A stretch of DNA of 64,000 nt, from NCBI GenBank assembly GCA_011947345.1, contig JAAVTG010000057.1, forward strand, positions 372,001 through 436,000, written 5' to 3'. The notes below the pieces were generated by a model. The model worked only from the letters and a program-made list of their open reading frames with translations, was not told the DNA's origin and did not search any database. Both the position numbers and the translations under genes were made by a program. Below are positions 36,429 to 53,014 of this stretch, piece by piece (the stretch's first letter is position 1; every line of letters starts with the position of its first letter). The stretch is from Phytophthora quininea. Taxonomy: Eukaryota > Oomycota > Peronosporomycetes > Peronosporales > Peronosporaceae.

Positions 36429-39400
36429 TTAGCCCGAGGAGCACATGAGCTGGAACGACAATGAAATGCGGACGTGCAGCGAGCCACTCGGTGTGTCCTG
36501 TAGCGGCAGCCAGCAATCCATCGGGTTCCCCGACGTCAGTGGATCCAAAGACGTCTTCACACACAAAGTTAGTCATTGAATCGCACATTTCAGAGAGACA
36601 GCAGCACTCACCTGAGCTCTCCCCATGAACTGGTGATTCAGCACCTTGTTCTTCTGGTACACCGTGCACTTCAGAACCGCTGGTGGGCCGCTAAACACCG
36701 AAGGCAGCAGCTTTTCTAGAGCCTCCACCGACATGTTGTCGCTGTCCTCACTGCCGGGACTCCACACTCTCGAAGCAGCTCGACTGGCAGTTCCATAGCC
36801 TTTGTCTGCGCTACTACCCCCGTTGCCAAAATGAACAGCTCGAATTGGCTGCGTCACGTGCGAGCTGTGAGTCGGAATGGCAAAGCGGAAACAGAACTTG
36901 CTATCAGCCGCCTTCCAGTGTGGATTCACACCGCCCTCGCCGACAGGACTGCGGTATGTTTGTAGACTCCACTCTTCTGCAGTCTCGCGAGGTTGATCAG
37001 CGTGGTGTGACAGCTCCAAGAAAACATAGGCGTCACTCTACAGCATTACAGGACGCAAAGTTAGCTGTTCGTTCTCGTCGTGTGAAGAGCGTTAAACGAC
37101 TTACCCAGCTCCCTACCCAACTGCAAGCAATTAAATCCTTCGCTTCGATCAACTCCACCTGAATCAATAACATTTGGTCAGACTCAAGTATCTTGTGAAA
37201 CAAATCAATCGTACCGTGACAACGCCAACAAACCGGTGAGGCAACCCTGCCTCCTGGAACATCGCGTTTCTCTGACTACGCGAGTAGACCTCGACAAGGA
37301 ACGGGATCCGAGGCTCCTCCTTGTCATCCAGACCACGCCGTTTGTGCTGATATAGCGTGCGGAACGAGTGCAACCCGTCTAAACGATACTGCGTGATGGC
37401 TGTAACAAGCCACCCTTCTCCACCCGTGTTCTTCCACATCGAAATCAAGTCGGGGTCCTCGAAGACAGCGTCGATGATCCCATCGCAGGTTTCCAGACAG
37501 ATAGGGCTCAATCGGTCCCATCCTAATTCGACATGAAGCGGAGGCAATGTGTTGTGCATATATCGACGCACATTCCCTCGGCCTCAACTTCCCAAGGGTC
37601 CACGAACATCATAGACTGTAGGTAGAATCCCTCAGGAAGAGATTGGAAATCGCCCGATTCCGATCCTTGCAGGCTGCTGGGTAGTCTCGAACGTGGGTCA
37701 GTCATATCACTGGAGATTGACACGTTGCCATCCGCATCGCTGTCTTGGTGGGGTCGTGCGCTGCTGCTGGTGCGATGATGCGATTCCATGGGGAACATTT
37801 GGGAGTCTTCGCCTCGATGAGCCACCAGTAACCGTAGCTTGCGCTGCTTGCAACAACGAGTTAGGAACGCATGGACTTCGGATACGAGATCGTCTTTACT
37901 GCAGTTAAAAAGCTGGTGGCGAGCGAACCAGTGGAATGCATCCCGCAGCACAAAACTCTTTACGTACACCCGCGGATCCATGCGGAAGCGCCGTAATGTC
38001 GTTCGTACCCCAAACTCTGCGTGGTGCATTAACAGCAACACGTAGTCGTCACTGGCATTCACCAGCGCTGCGTGAATTACATCGCTCATTCCGATCTCAT
38101 GGAGATAATCTTGCAGTGTTTTGGGACCTTCAGCGCCTCCATTTTCCTCCGCATGTGGTGGCGCATTATCTATTGCTTCGTTCGTTGACCTACTACCTTT
38201 TAAGACACCAATCGCGTCATGTCCGTTGTGAACTGAAGCATCTTGTCCAGCCTGGCTATTGCAGTCGCTACTGGTAGCTGCTTCTTCAAAAACTGCATTG
38301 TCTAGACCATAAAGACCACATAAGCACGGGACTTCCTTGACTGAGTAATCGAATTCGCATCGCAAATGCGACTCAATCAGTGCATACCATCTCTTTAGCC
38401 CTTCTAATGGGCCATCTCCAAACGCTTTCCACAATTTTTGCGGGGTATACAGCGAGCTGGATATATCTTTCTCGGTAACATCTACATCCGCATTGTCACG
38501 CCCTTCTTGGTAGCTACTCAGGAACAGTGTGGCTCGTGCATACAAAGTACGGAGGATCGATACCATCAGTATTAGAGTGTACATCTTACGGATCTTGAAT
38601 TGCTCTTGGCTTTCAGCCTTGTCCATACCTCCCCATGACAACAGCGACGTGCTCTCTTCACTCATCTGATGCGGAGCAATGGTACCAAGGAAAGTGTACC
38701 CGAGATTGCCTTCAAATATTCCAGTCTGTCGTCTTCCATGCATGGCTGTAGTTGGGTTCTGTAGCAGTCTACAAAGCATTCGCGCATTCCTAGCAAACGC
38801 AAATGAACTCAGAGAACAAGCTTGTTCAGAGGAATTCGACCCAAAATTGTAGAATGGGGAGCTCACAGCTTCACAGACGATGTCAGATCGCTGACGTGCC
38901 CACCCTAAGAAAATAATGCCCGTGCGAACAGCAACGCTGACGTGCGCGATCACAGGCGCCGGAATCGTAACTTGGCCCTGTGCGTTGAGGTTGAGAAGAT
39001 AGCACAGTTGGATCGTGAGACCTTCCCAGTCGCGATAGACGTCGTCGCCAATGCTGCACGAAGCGAAAGTAGAGCAAGAGTGTAGCATCGATAAAGACAC
39101 ATACTCGACCCACTTGCGTAGTGTTGACACTCTACCTAGCTCTGAAAGCAAGAAGCACACTTCAACAATATGCAGATACGCATGCGGATGCATCACAGCA
39201 AGAGCAGCTTCGTACACATATGTGCGATCAACCTGGAACTGCTCACAAAGAGGGGTGCATAACTCGTCCAGAAACTCTTTGTGAAGCTTGACTCGGTGCC
39301 GCAGTTCCGGCGGCACTGGTATTGTAATGGAGTTCGTCGGCGAGTCGCTACTTCCAAAATCACTGTGACGAAACCACAAGTCCAATTCTGCTCGAAAGTG

Positions 39401-42400
39401 GGTAATCATTTCTCGTGCCACACGGATACCGATCATTTTGCCGACAAAAGCAGACGATGCCCACCGTCGGCACTCAATATCCGCAATTTGCGCCTTCAAC
39501 CAGGGCGCCGTGGGAATGGATTTCTCTGTTTGAAGCACTTTCGACCAATTGACCGTGCTCGACCGATGAAGCGGTGACGTCACTGATGGATCAATGTGCA
39601 GAACACCTTTCGAGTCATCAAACGAGCTCAATCGTCTTCTTGGCGAAGAACTCCAATCTTGTCTTGGGGATTTGCCATCAGTCGGAGAAGTAACACATGA
39701 TAATCTCCGTCGTCTATCGAATTTTTGTAAAGACGACTGAAATCGAGGCGAGGTGGGGCTTCTTGAAAACCCGCTGGATTCATCGTCTACTACCATCCCA
39801 TTGCCGCTCGGGAAGATACTGGTGTTCGCAGCTTCAACGGTTGATATTTCTAGCCGGGCGTGAACATTCACTAGGTGTCTTGCTTGAAGCATTTCTACGA
39901 GCGCAGTATCACTCAGACCACTTCGCTTGCAAACGTATGCTGCAAATGAAAATGCGTGCTCGATGTCTGCAGTGGAGGCCAATTGGAGACGTCTTTTATC
40001 AGAGAAAGGTGACACTGGAACGTCTGGGAACGCCTTTTGTTGCATCTTTTCTTGGCCCAGCTCAGCAACGAAGAGTTGGCACTTGAATGGAGATGTTGGA
40101 AATAAACTGTGACGGAAGTAAGGTTGACGTAGAAGTGGGTAGCTCGCATCACGCCGGAGTGGAGGTTTCCATTTTCACAATCTTTGGCCCCACACACGTC
40201 CACATCTTGAAACTGTGGGAGCAACACGGTCCAGGATTGCTCAAATTCTTCCAGCCACCACAAAGCGCAACTTTCTAGCCAAGTATCATGTTTCTGATGG
40301 AAGAACGGGATGATGTCGTCTTGTAGTAGCTCTCTTGTCACTTTCCCTGCCGGGGTAATCCCATGTTGCCTCGAGGTGCCAACAAACTCTTGTGGTTGTT
40401 CGTCGTTAATGCGATACTCCACCAGCCTTGCAATAATCAATGCAAGACTTGGGTCTCTCAAACGTACGGACAAAATGCGTACAGCATCCTGGAGCCTTGG
40501 GGGTCACACAGTAAGAAAAACGCAGCGGCCACGTCGTATTTCTTCTTGCTGAGTAATGAGAACGCGTTTTTGATCGCAGCATTACTCCAACGATTTTCTG
40601 AAAAATCATTGTCTAGGAAAGCAGCGAGCGTCTAACAGCGTCCATCCATCAAAAAAAAACTTAAACATTCAATACGAAAGTCAGAGAAATGCTGTTGACC
40701 TACCTTGTTGGAATCCGATTGTGTCAGCTTCGCCAAGGCACTAAGAACCTTGATCTTTCCCAAAGCCACATAATAGAGACAAACGTCCATTGCGTCTTTT
40801 GTTCTTGTGTAGGTCATCTTCGCAAACCTGATGTCCAAAGGCGTTAAGGTCGTTAAAGTTATGCCGGTAATATACGAACCACGTTGCATGCACGTACCTC
40901 TCGACAATTCCCCTCAAATCTTGAGCATCTTTAACCCACAGACCCAGCCACAACGGACGAATCTCGGCCCATTCCATCCGAGGCTGAACAGTGTGCTCCC
41001 ATAAAAATTGCTGGGCATCCGAATGTAAAGCCCACAGATATCCTGACGAAGGCGTTTCCACCGAACTAAGTGTCCAAGCATTGCCTCGCACACTCTCCAA
41101 GTCTCTTCGATTACTTCTGTCAATTACTGGGTCAGGATATCCATTCTGTGGGTTGCTCGATGTATTGAGATTGTTGTCTCCATGGGCAATCAAGACGCCT
41201 CTTAGCGACTTCGCGAACAAGTGCATTGAGAAAAAGCGTTTGGCGCCTAGATCTGCGGCAGAAGCGTCCAAATTGAACCCAAGAGATTGAATTGACTCCA
41301 CGAAAGCCAACAGTGCTTTCATCTCAAGCAGATGCTCTTCACTGAACGACTCGAACAACGCGAATGCATTGGCTTGTTCCGAATAGGGCTTCCGCAGGAT
41401 AATTGAGTCAATCGCCTCCAAAATGATGTTTGCCTCAGCCGATGACAGTGTTCGGGGATCGTCATCAACGGTATCGGATCCACTGTCGGCCTCGTAGTTG
41501 TACCTTCTTTGAGTGCTGACAGGTGTAGCAAACAGATTTTCGGCTTTATCAATGTTATCACTTCGATGAATAGATTTCGAGTATCGTCCGATTGCCTCCA
41601 GTTTTTGGAAACGGCCATTTCCATTCTCGCTGGTGCTTTCTGTTTGTGGTCGTTTAGGGCCCGTGTACGAAAACACACCACTACTAGCACTAGCACGCGC
41701 GGAAGGTTCGTGCTCCATCACTTTTGCGAGCAGCTTCAACATCTGGGTTGCATCCTTAAACGCTCTTGAGAACTCATATGTTGCCCTGTCGCCTGCAAGC
41801 GAGGTGTCTTTTCGCCTACACGCGCATGCATCCCGAACATTGTCGTTAATAGCACATAAGGGTGCCAAACAGGAAGTTTCTGAGGCAATTCAGCAGCTTT
41901 CCAATCCATAGAGTATTGCAGCAAGGTTCCAGGCTCGTCCCATTTCCCAATAACTATTGGCATTTCATTCGAAGTGCCATACCAATCCAGATCGGTCTCT
42001 TCTAAGTGTCCACCTCCAATCAACAGGGCTGATGAGTCTCTTGTGCAGTCGAACAGAGGCAAATGGGTTACGACATCGTCTCCAATTTGTGACCAGTGGC
42101 GCACGTTCGTATCGTACTGATAAATAACTGTCGCCGACTCATATCTTACCGCAAGCGCGTCCACGTTAAATTCTACGTGAGCACTGCACCAACAAAAACC
42201 CAAAACGTGTCCCCGTCCGTTTGATGGAATAGTCTCCTCTAACCGTAAAATACCAAGCCCAGACTCAGCTTCAAACACAAGTAGTTCCTCGGGTCGCTCA
42301 GAAAGAAGTACGGCCAGCCGATTAGGATCGTCCACTTCAACATGCCGCACCCCTCGAAACAAGACCCCACTAGCTGGCGTAGGACCATCGATTTGGTCCA

Positions 42401-45036
42401 CAGAAACGTATCCACGGCGACAAAACGCGTTGGCCTCATCTGTCGTACCTCTCTTTGGAGATAAAACTGGAGGCGCATTACCAAAGCATGGGAGTGAACT
42501 CATCAAAGTAAACTTGATAGTGTCCCCCGAAATTTGACATCGCCAGTGTTCAATATTGCCGAGAGCATCGCCAACAAAAACAGTGAGTTGAGGTTGTTGT
42601 GCGACCCGTACTTCTTTGACGAAAACGCGCGCTGACGGTAATCTCTTTCACCAGCTAGCGATGTGATATTGTTTTTCTTCTCGATAGCTGGATCTTGAAT
42701 TTGGAGAGGAATAAGATCGAACGAATGATACGTACGATCACGGATGCCCTTCCACACGGACAACTTTCCGGGTAGCGAGGTGATCCCAAAAACTACTACA
42801 GAATCCGGAACATAATCGCCATCATCCGCATACACCGGACAAACACAGAGCAACGACAGTTTCGATACAGCGTGCACGTGAAGAAGCTGCTTCCAGCCAC
42901 CGTACATCGATACCGCACCAGCATGAACAACGTTGTCTGCTCTACGAGGGCTCTCTGTATTTTCCTTTTCGAGTGATGACAAGAAACTTCGTCGTAGGTC
43001 GGAGGCGTATTCCTCAACCGTATGCATGAACGTATCCACTTCACCTTCATCACTGCTGTTTAACGCAGGATTGAAAGACATCGACGATGCCGAGTGAGGG
43101 ATACTAGAGCAATTCCCCACTCTAGTGGAATCTTGCCATTGATGCGTGGATGCCGCTCTGAAGCGCATAAGAAGCGGCTCATCAGCTGGAATTGTGGAGA
43201 CAATTTGATGAACTTCGTTAGGATCTTTTCCCACAACACTCTTGTTGTTAATACCGACCAGTTCGTCGCCTTCTGCAACTTGCTTGACGTACTTATTGGT
43301 GCAGCTGTTTTGCAAGACAAGAAGTTTCCCTTCTCGACCCTCAAGTTGAATCCCAAGCTCAGAACCCATTGGGTTTCCGCAAGCAACTTCATATTCGAGG
43401 CCAGACTCACCCGTCACATAATCATAAAACGTCCAAGGCGATAAACTCGGAGATCGCACTAGTCGATGCTGAACTGGTATTCTCACTCTCGGTGAAGACA
43501 CAACCGCGACAGCGGCACCCGCGGATCTTCCATATATGTCAATATACCCCGACTCAAAAGCTACAAGGAGCAGCGGAGTAGCCTCAAAGTGCAATGTTGG
43601 TACCCACTGGATGCACAGCACCTTGCCGCTATCTTCCTCGCACGTTAACACACCCGAAGGGATTAGCCGTGACTCTGCAGAGAAAGCCGAGAACGAGATC
43701 CAATACACTAGAATCTCGTTTGCCCAAGCCCCGTCACGGTTTGTTCGATGAGTGTCAACGCTAGCAATTAACGGGAGTGACGGATGCGCCGATAACGCCG
43801 AGATGGAGCCCAAATGACTGCGATACCACGATTTCTTTAGGATCTGTGACGGCTGGTCACCTTCACCCACGGCTACGTGGAATGACATCATGATGTGATC
43901 TTCTCGCTGCAGCACGATGCCCAACTTGGACGGCATACCAAAGTAATTCTGCGAGAAATACGCCATCACACAGGCCTCTCAAGCTGCACTCCAGGGCTTA
44001 CTGCGCCATCACCATCTTGCCTGTCATCTTCTCCGTTAACTTTAATCTGCAACGCAGTCTCTTCAACGGTCGGCTTCGGTGACACGATTCCTACCACACG
44101 CCAGAGCCGTAGAATGCCGTTCTGATCCACACCAGATATCCAGTCTGCGTGTGTGTCATGTACATCGTTCACCACTTGGAAATTCTCGTCACTAATATTC
44201 CTGTTTTTCGACATGACCCATCTGAAATTATCCACAGGATGCGGCGGATCAAACACCAGTACCGGCGTAAAACACACCTTCTCTTTTCCAGTATCGTCCG
44301 CACTCTCTGTCCAAATCCTCACCGTTCTCGTCACTGTACATGTTAACAAAATCCTAGCTGGTTCAAACCATTGCGCCTTCCTAGTCCCATCCGTCTCCAG
44401 CACCGAATGCCATTGAGTGGTCGATGGTTTCCACGAGAAGTGCACCACTGGATCTGGATGCTCTAACGTCTCTACTCTTGACAGTTTCTGGTTCCAGTCT
44501 TCATCCCCCAATTGTCTCTGCATTCTGTAAATTTTCACACTTGTTTCCTTCACCTTTAACGTCGCAAAAACAAAAGCACTTGGAGAAAACTTGGCCAGAT
44601 CACAAGACTCCCTCGTCTCCCACAGCACAGAGCTATCTTCCTGGAAGTCATCGCTAGACTGCGCGTCCAGCTTCCCTACAATATTGGGTCCGCAGAATAA
44701 TAATTCCTCAGCGTTCCTAGAGAACGAGAGCCCGCGGATATCTTTGTGAGCTTCATCCAATGAGAAGCGGCACACAACGGCGAAGTTGACGCTGCTCCGC
44801 TCGCTGGGGTCCCTTTGTGGGGCGTGCACCAGCACCTGATTGGCGGAGAGCGACGCCAGCTTAGCGTGGAAGGCGCTCCAGCGCAGGAACCGCACGGGCG
44901 AGCTGTGGCCCGAGGGCGCCAGCCGCGCTAGCAGCACGAAGTCGTCGCTGTCGTAGAGGCGGATCTCCCGCTGCGTGGGCACGGCCAGCACGTTGCGGCC
45001 GTCGATGCGCGTCCAGCTCCAGGTGCGCGCCGCCAT
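36429..45036 (-). CDS. Rav1/DmX-like RAVE-complex subunit with C-terminal C2-like domain
   Basis: The N-terminal half is a WD40 region (WTRIDGRNVLAVPTQREIRLYD; HFSWKPSTTQW; LLTCTVTRTVRIW). The centre has the Rav1 core: IVERFAKMTYTRTKDAMDVCLYYVALGK across an intron, WSNAAIKNAFSLLSKKKYDVAAAFFLL, and DPSLALIIARLVEYR. RAVE promotes V-ATPase assembly. The C-terminus is unusual: after a diverged helical region, HRFVGVVTVELIEAKDLIACSW...WSDAYVFLEL...GVNPHWK reads as a C2 domain, ending at a stop at 36429. Introns: 40828-40897, 40632-40703, 37159-37214, 37038-37104, 36555-36611. The ATG at 45036 starts the WD region. At least eight homopolymer breaks were bridged, each restoring family sequence or an open frame. 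Whether the C2 part is one gene with Rav1 is inferred from the continuous frame across about 40.0 kb and 37.57 kb. Confidence 0.75.
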
Positions 45037-45399
45037 GCTGCCGGCTTGGGTGTTGGATGTGGAACAAGTCGAGTGAAGTTGAACTTTTGGAACAATGTTT
45101 TGACTACCGGGAATATATTTAATGCCACCCCCATAAATTACTACCATTGTATATTATCTAGTACAGTATCTTATCTTATATTTAGTTTTGTTGTTGCAGT
45201 TGAAGCGAGATAGAGGTGATGGTGGTGTTTCCTCTGGCGAGCACCAGCACGAGTAGCTCGGCAGAGAGGATAGATTTGCTAGAGGGCGGAGCTACGCCCC
45301 GAATTTTCGAGTAGATACTTTTTTGTTTTTTGTGAACTTGTCTGGACAGCTACCTTCATGCTGCCATAGAGATGATTGTCGCGATATTTGCCGACCCGC

Positions 45400-45610
45400 C
45401 TGGTGCGTGTACCAAATAAGACTAGAGCACAATAAGTCAGGATGCGTTATCAGATCCCGTTTACACTTTAGCGGATCCCTTCACAAAGGGGTCCTTGGAA
45501 CATGCGCTGGGAATGCACAATGTACACCAATGGTTTGAGTTTCACATCAAGTATTGTATTTGTGCGTCTGTTGGAGAAGAGAGCGTGCTAAAGGAACGAG
45601 TACGTCAAAA
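45400..45610 (+). mobile_element. Remnant of a Ty1/copia-type retrotransposon (RNase H end)
   Basis: From 45468 the frame reads LADPFTKGSLEHALGMH, the pattern that closes copia-type polyproteins (LADxFTK...LGM). The upstream part is degraded and no LTR pair is visible. The rest of 45037-46313 has no recognisable gene; a poly-T run occurs at about 45781, and a TATATA at 46219-46224 lies about 90 bases before the next start codon. Confidence 0.45.
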
Positions 45611-46313
45611 AGGCGGTCGAGGGAAAAGAAGTCAGATAGAGTTGGCCTGCAGCAAAACGTTTATCAAATGCCCTCGCTTGCCATCGAGTGCCGTTGGGAA
45701 GAGAGGCAAGTTGTGCTGCACGCATGGCGACGGCCAGGAAGGGCAGCCATAGGTTGAGGCAGGCCCCAACGCGGGCAAGATTTTTTTTTTGTACATGTAG
45801 GATGATTCTGACTTGTTATCTCTCCGTTCTATGCACTTTTTCGCTCATAGACGAGAAAAGGATGTATAGAATGGGTGCCGCAACAATTTGCAGGAGCTCG
45901 AAGCAGCTCGCGACCAAGCCCCGCCCACCAATTTAATACTTGACTCACGACGCTTTGCTGATCAAAAGCGGCTGCGTTCTGTTTGGTTTCACGTCCGTCT
46001 CCAAACGTTACTACCGGTAGTAGTATCTGCTCCATAATCAATCTTGCCAAGATCAACTTCTCAGCCCAACCAAACTTATTCGTCGCCAACAATGCACTCA
46101 AGGACAGCAAATTCACCACTGCAACCCACGCGCAACCCACGTACATTTCCTCTCTCTTTTCGCCGACACACCAGCTATTCGCCAGCTGTACCGCTGCCGC
46201 CTCCGCCTGGTCTGATTTTATATAGGTTTGTCCCAAAACCGCCTCTTCCAATGACGAGTGAGCGACGGCGCTTCAGTGCGGAAAAGCACACACTTTTGAA
46301 ACAACTCGGGAGC

Positions 46314-50171
<3,858 letters not shown>

Positions 50172-50242
50172 ACTTGCCTTGTGTAAATTCACTCGCCTGT
50201 GCAGAGCGCCACACCCTCACAGCTCAGCGGAGCTGTGTTCAC

Positions 50243-50412
50243 TTAAATTGAAGTATTTTGTTTTTTGAACTTATCCAAGAAGCGCTGTTGTTCGTTTCCA
50301 TTCGGCATTCTCTGTGTTTCAGCAACCGTCCTCCAGAGGCTACTTGATCGGACAGCTCGTCCGAGAGGCGCAAGATCACTCAACTTGAGCGCCGCGCATT
50401 CACCGCCGACAT
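50243..50412 (-). CDS. Possible small protein or 3' exon, unknown
   Basis: A short frame ending LWRTVAETQRMPNGNEQQRFLDKFKK looks protein-like rather than random, with polar helical composition. It begins at an ATG at 50412 (MSAVNAR) only if one homopolymer base is added around 50390; otherwise the frame runs further up without a good start. It is convergent with the PP2C-CNB gene (72 bases apart). No family recognised. Confidence 0.3.
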
Positions 50413-51447
50413 CCTTGCCCCAGCAATCAATCCAGCCCGGCCGCAGAGCAACGCACACTTGCAGTATCCAAAGCTGAACTTCAACGACACGCAAGCAAAG
50501 TGCTTCAGCTTCGTGCTTCAGCTTTGGTCTAGCACCGCCTTGTGACACACGAAATGGCCACGCTCACCTCGTGCTCGGCACCTCGGAAGAGCGCCGGCGG
50601 ATTTGAGTCCCGAGCCAAAAATTGCCGGCAATTGCTGCCGCAGCTTGCCGGCGTCTTGGGAGAGCGCAAACAGCCACGCCGGAACGTGGCAGCAGGAGAA
50701 ACACGCGAGCTCCATGCTTGTCTTTACGCTAAGCAAGCGCCACCGCCGAAACACCTGCTGTTCAGCGCTTTATCCGGACATGGTCCGGATAATGGATGGA
50801 TGCTGTCGGTTGGATTGTGCCGGCGATTGCTGGTGTCGGTAGCAATGTACCGACATGTCGTTGGAGACACCACGAGACCCTGGTGGCAGTTCTCACGGGC
50901 CTGCAGTAACAGCGACGTCAGTGCAGGCAGTGCAGCTTCGTTGGCTGGCATGGAGACCTCGGCCCCGTGCTCAATCCCCTGGTTAGCAACGGGCTGCTGC
51001 CGCTGGGGTTCAGTTTGTCGCCTGCGAACCGTTTGGGAACAAGTCCATCATGGTGCCACAACGGCTCGTGAACGGCCGCGTCCAGCGCTTGTGTGTGTGG
51101 GGATCTTGCATCCTTGCATCGTAGCCTGTCCTGTCATGTTGTTGAGTGCGCCATAGAGAGCTTGCAGCGCGCGCACTGGGAGCTGCCCCGCCAAGAGCAC
51201 GCAGCAGCTTGCACGGCATGCACTCAGCAGCCGGCGTCTCCTCACGAGAGACCAGATTTTTATTTATCGTGCGGTCGTTATTTTCACTCGGCAGTTGTAT
51301 TAATAGAGGCAGCCAATTTGTTGACCAATCAGATCCCCGAAATGTTAAAAACGCTGCTGCTCTCAGCAAACACTCTTCAGCGGCGGAATCGCGGCAGATC
51401 AACACACGCTTCAACATGCCACACGGCGCGGAGGCTTCTAGCAAGCG
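50413..51447. other. GC-rich region without a convincing gene
   Basis: Open frames exist on both strands (for example 50542-51156 plus) but their translations are Cys/Arg/Ser-rich and low in conserved-looking segments. I see no introns, repeats or RNA gene that I can support. Confidence 0.4.
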
Positions 51448-52046
51448 CTACAGCCTTGCGGTCACTGCTGCAGCCAGCGCAGACGGCGTGCCCTCCCGGC
51501 ACTGCCACACACCGCTCGACACGAACGCCGTCTCGCCGCGATATTTTTCTGCTTGGTCCAGCAGCTCTTCAATGAGCGGAAACCGTCGACGGGCAGACAG
51601 GACGGGCTCAAAAACCGACGTGACTTGGTTTTGTGTGGAGGCATTCCGCCGTGAAGGTCCAAAAGGTCGCTTGCTCATCGGCGTATCTTGTACAGCCGTT
51701 AGCTTTGCCAGCCCCAAATCGAGCGCCCACGTGCCTCGCCGCTTGGTCGGGCGAGAGGCTGCGCGTTTGCCCCAAGCACCGGTTTTGGTCATCCTGTGAC
51801 GCGCAACATCGTTAGCGATGACTTCTCCTTCAGAATCGAGCTGCAAAGCGAGCTCGCTGCAGTGCTGGCGCAGTGCTGGCAGCGACCTCGACGTTCAAAA
51901 GCCTCTCGTGTCGTCAGGCGAGGCTGTTTCGTCTCCGTGCCGGTTCTTCGCAACCCCTCGCGCGCCAAGTTCAACTTGGCGGCATACTCAGGCCAAGTCG
52001 CGGGATCGTCTGGAGAATTGTATGCCGCCCGTTCCGACGTGCCCAT
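51448..52046 (-). CDS. Hypothetical protein, strand uncertain
   Basis: From the ATG at 52046 the minus strand reads MGTSERAAYNSPDDPATWPE and, after one homopolymer-type join near 51845, FPLIEELLDQAEKYRGETAF before a stop at 51448. The helical, charged composition favours this strand over the competing plus-strand frames (51417-51799 and 51796-52197). No family recognised. The upstream half of the long minus ORF (above 52200) is antisense to the next gene and is excluded. Confidence 0.35.
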
Positions 52047-52473
52047 CGCGGTCTCGCCGCTCCGCCGCAAAGTCTCAAATCGCCCGCAGCGTGCAGACCC
52101 CCGCATCCACGCCGTCCACGAGGTCTCCGAGGAGACAAGAATGCCCCCGGCAGCAAGCATGGCCAGCGCCTCGCAGCCTCGCAGCTCGCTCAAGTAACGG
52201 ATAAGAGCGTGGTTTTTGACGTGTGTTAAAACGCGCGATCTTTTCCGCACGTTTGCTCTGTCGTTCGGTATTGGAAATAAAAAGCGGAGGTTAAAGCGCG
52301 GAGATGGGTTCGTAGGGCCAGGGTTCTTTATCTGTCGAGGCGCCCTGTCGCTCCGGGGACGTGCAAAAGCCGGAAGCCTCGGCATTCGCGAATTTGCCTC
52401 CGACCGCGCACTCGCCCTCCCAAGCCAAAGCACAGCCAAGACCAACACTCTTTCCGTCCCACCTCCGTTGTCG
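52047..52473. other. Intergenic / 5' region of the next gene
   Basis: No supported reading frame. The plus frame of the next gene is open upstream to 52216, but its translation there looks non-conserved, so I place the start at 52474. Confidence 0.4.
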
Positions 52474-52851
52474 ATGGACTTTGCCCGCCGCTTTTCCAAC
52501 ACCAGCGAGATGCTCCAAGCCACCATGTCCGTCAACGACAAGAGCCAGGGCCTGCGCGTGGACACCAGCGCCCCCAAGAGCTCGCAGCAGCCGCAGGACG
52601 TGAGCCCCGCCGCCAGCCCGATCTTCACGCCGCGGTCCGCCCCCACCTCGACCCACCACGAAGACTCTCTGCGCCGTCGACGCAGCCACTCGGAGTGCCT
52701 GCTCATGGCCAAGAACGGCCAGCAGCTGCCCGGCCCTTGCCAGGAGTACATCAGCAACGTGAAGCAGATCCTGGCGCGCAACGACGACCAGCTCTCGCAG
52801 CTGAAGCGGCGCCGCAGCATGAACCTCAGCCACCCCTCCCTGTTCAAGTAA
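52474..52851 (+). CDS. Small hypothetical protein, Ser/Arg-rich
   Basis: 125 residues, starting MDFARRFSNTSEML. A Ser/Pro/Thr-rich middle with RRRRSHSECL-type phosphosite-like sequence precedes a helical, hydrophilic C-terminus (CQEYISNVKQILARNDDQLS, then LKRRRSMNLSH). GC-biased third positions and lack of breaks support coding. Two basic RRRS motifs look like AGC-kinase target sites (inference). Family not recognised. It is convergent with the helicase gene. Confidence 0.6.
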   Translation: MDFARRFSNTSEMLQATMSVNDKSQGLRVDTSAPKSSQQPQDVSPAASPIFTPRSAPTSTHHEDSLRRRRSHSECLLMAKNGQQLPGPCQEYISNVKQILARNDDQLSQLKRRRSMNLSHPSLFK

Positions 52852-53014
52852 AGTCCCAGAGAGAGAGAGAGAAACCCAGCATGTCTGAAAGCCAGGAGAA
52901 GCTTTCAGACTCCAAGAGCTGGACGTCGTTCGACCACGTTATTTTATGAGATACCGACGCTGTTGTATTTAATAGCCAAAATGAATACCCTTTATGGACA
53001 CGTCATTACACGTC

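Noticed and set aside
50542..51156. 204-residue plus-strand frame
   Set aside because: Cys/Arg/Ser-rich random-looking composition, no motif, no splice signals.
52200..52847. Upstream half of a 352-residue minus-strand frame
   Set aside because: Overlaps the better-supported plus-strand gene at 52474-52851; translation is Arg/Trp-rich and non-conserved in appearance.
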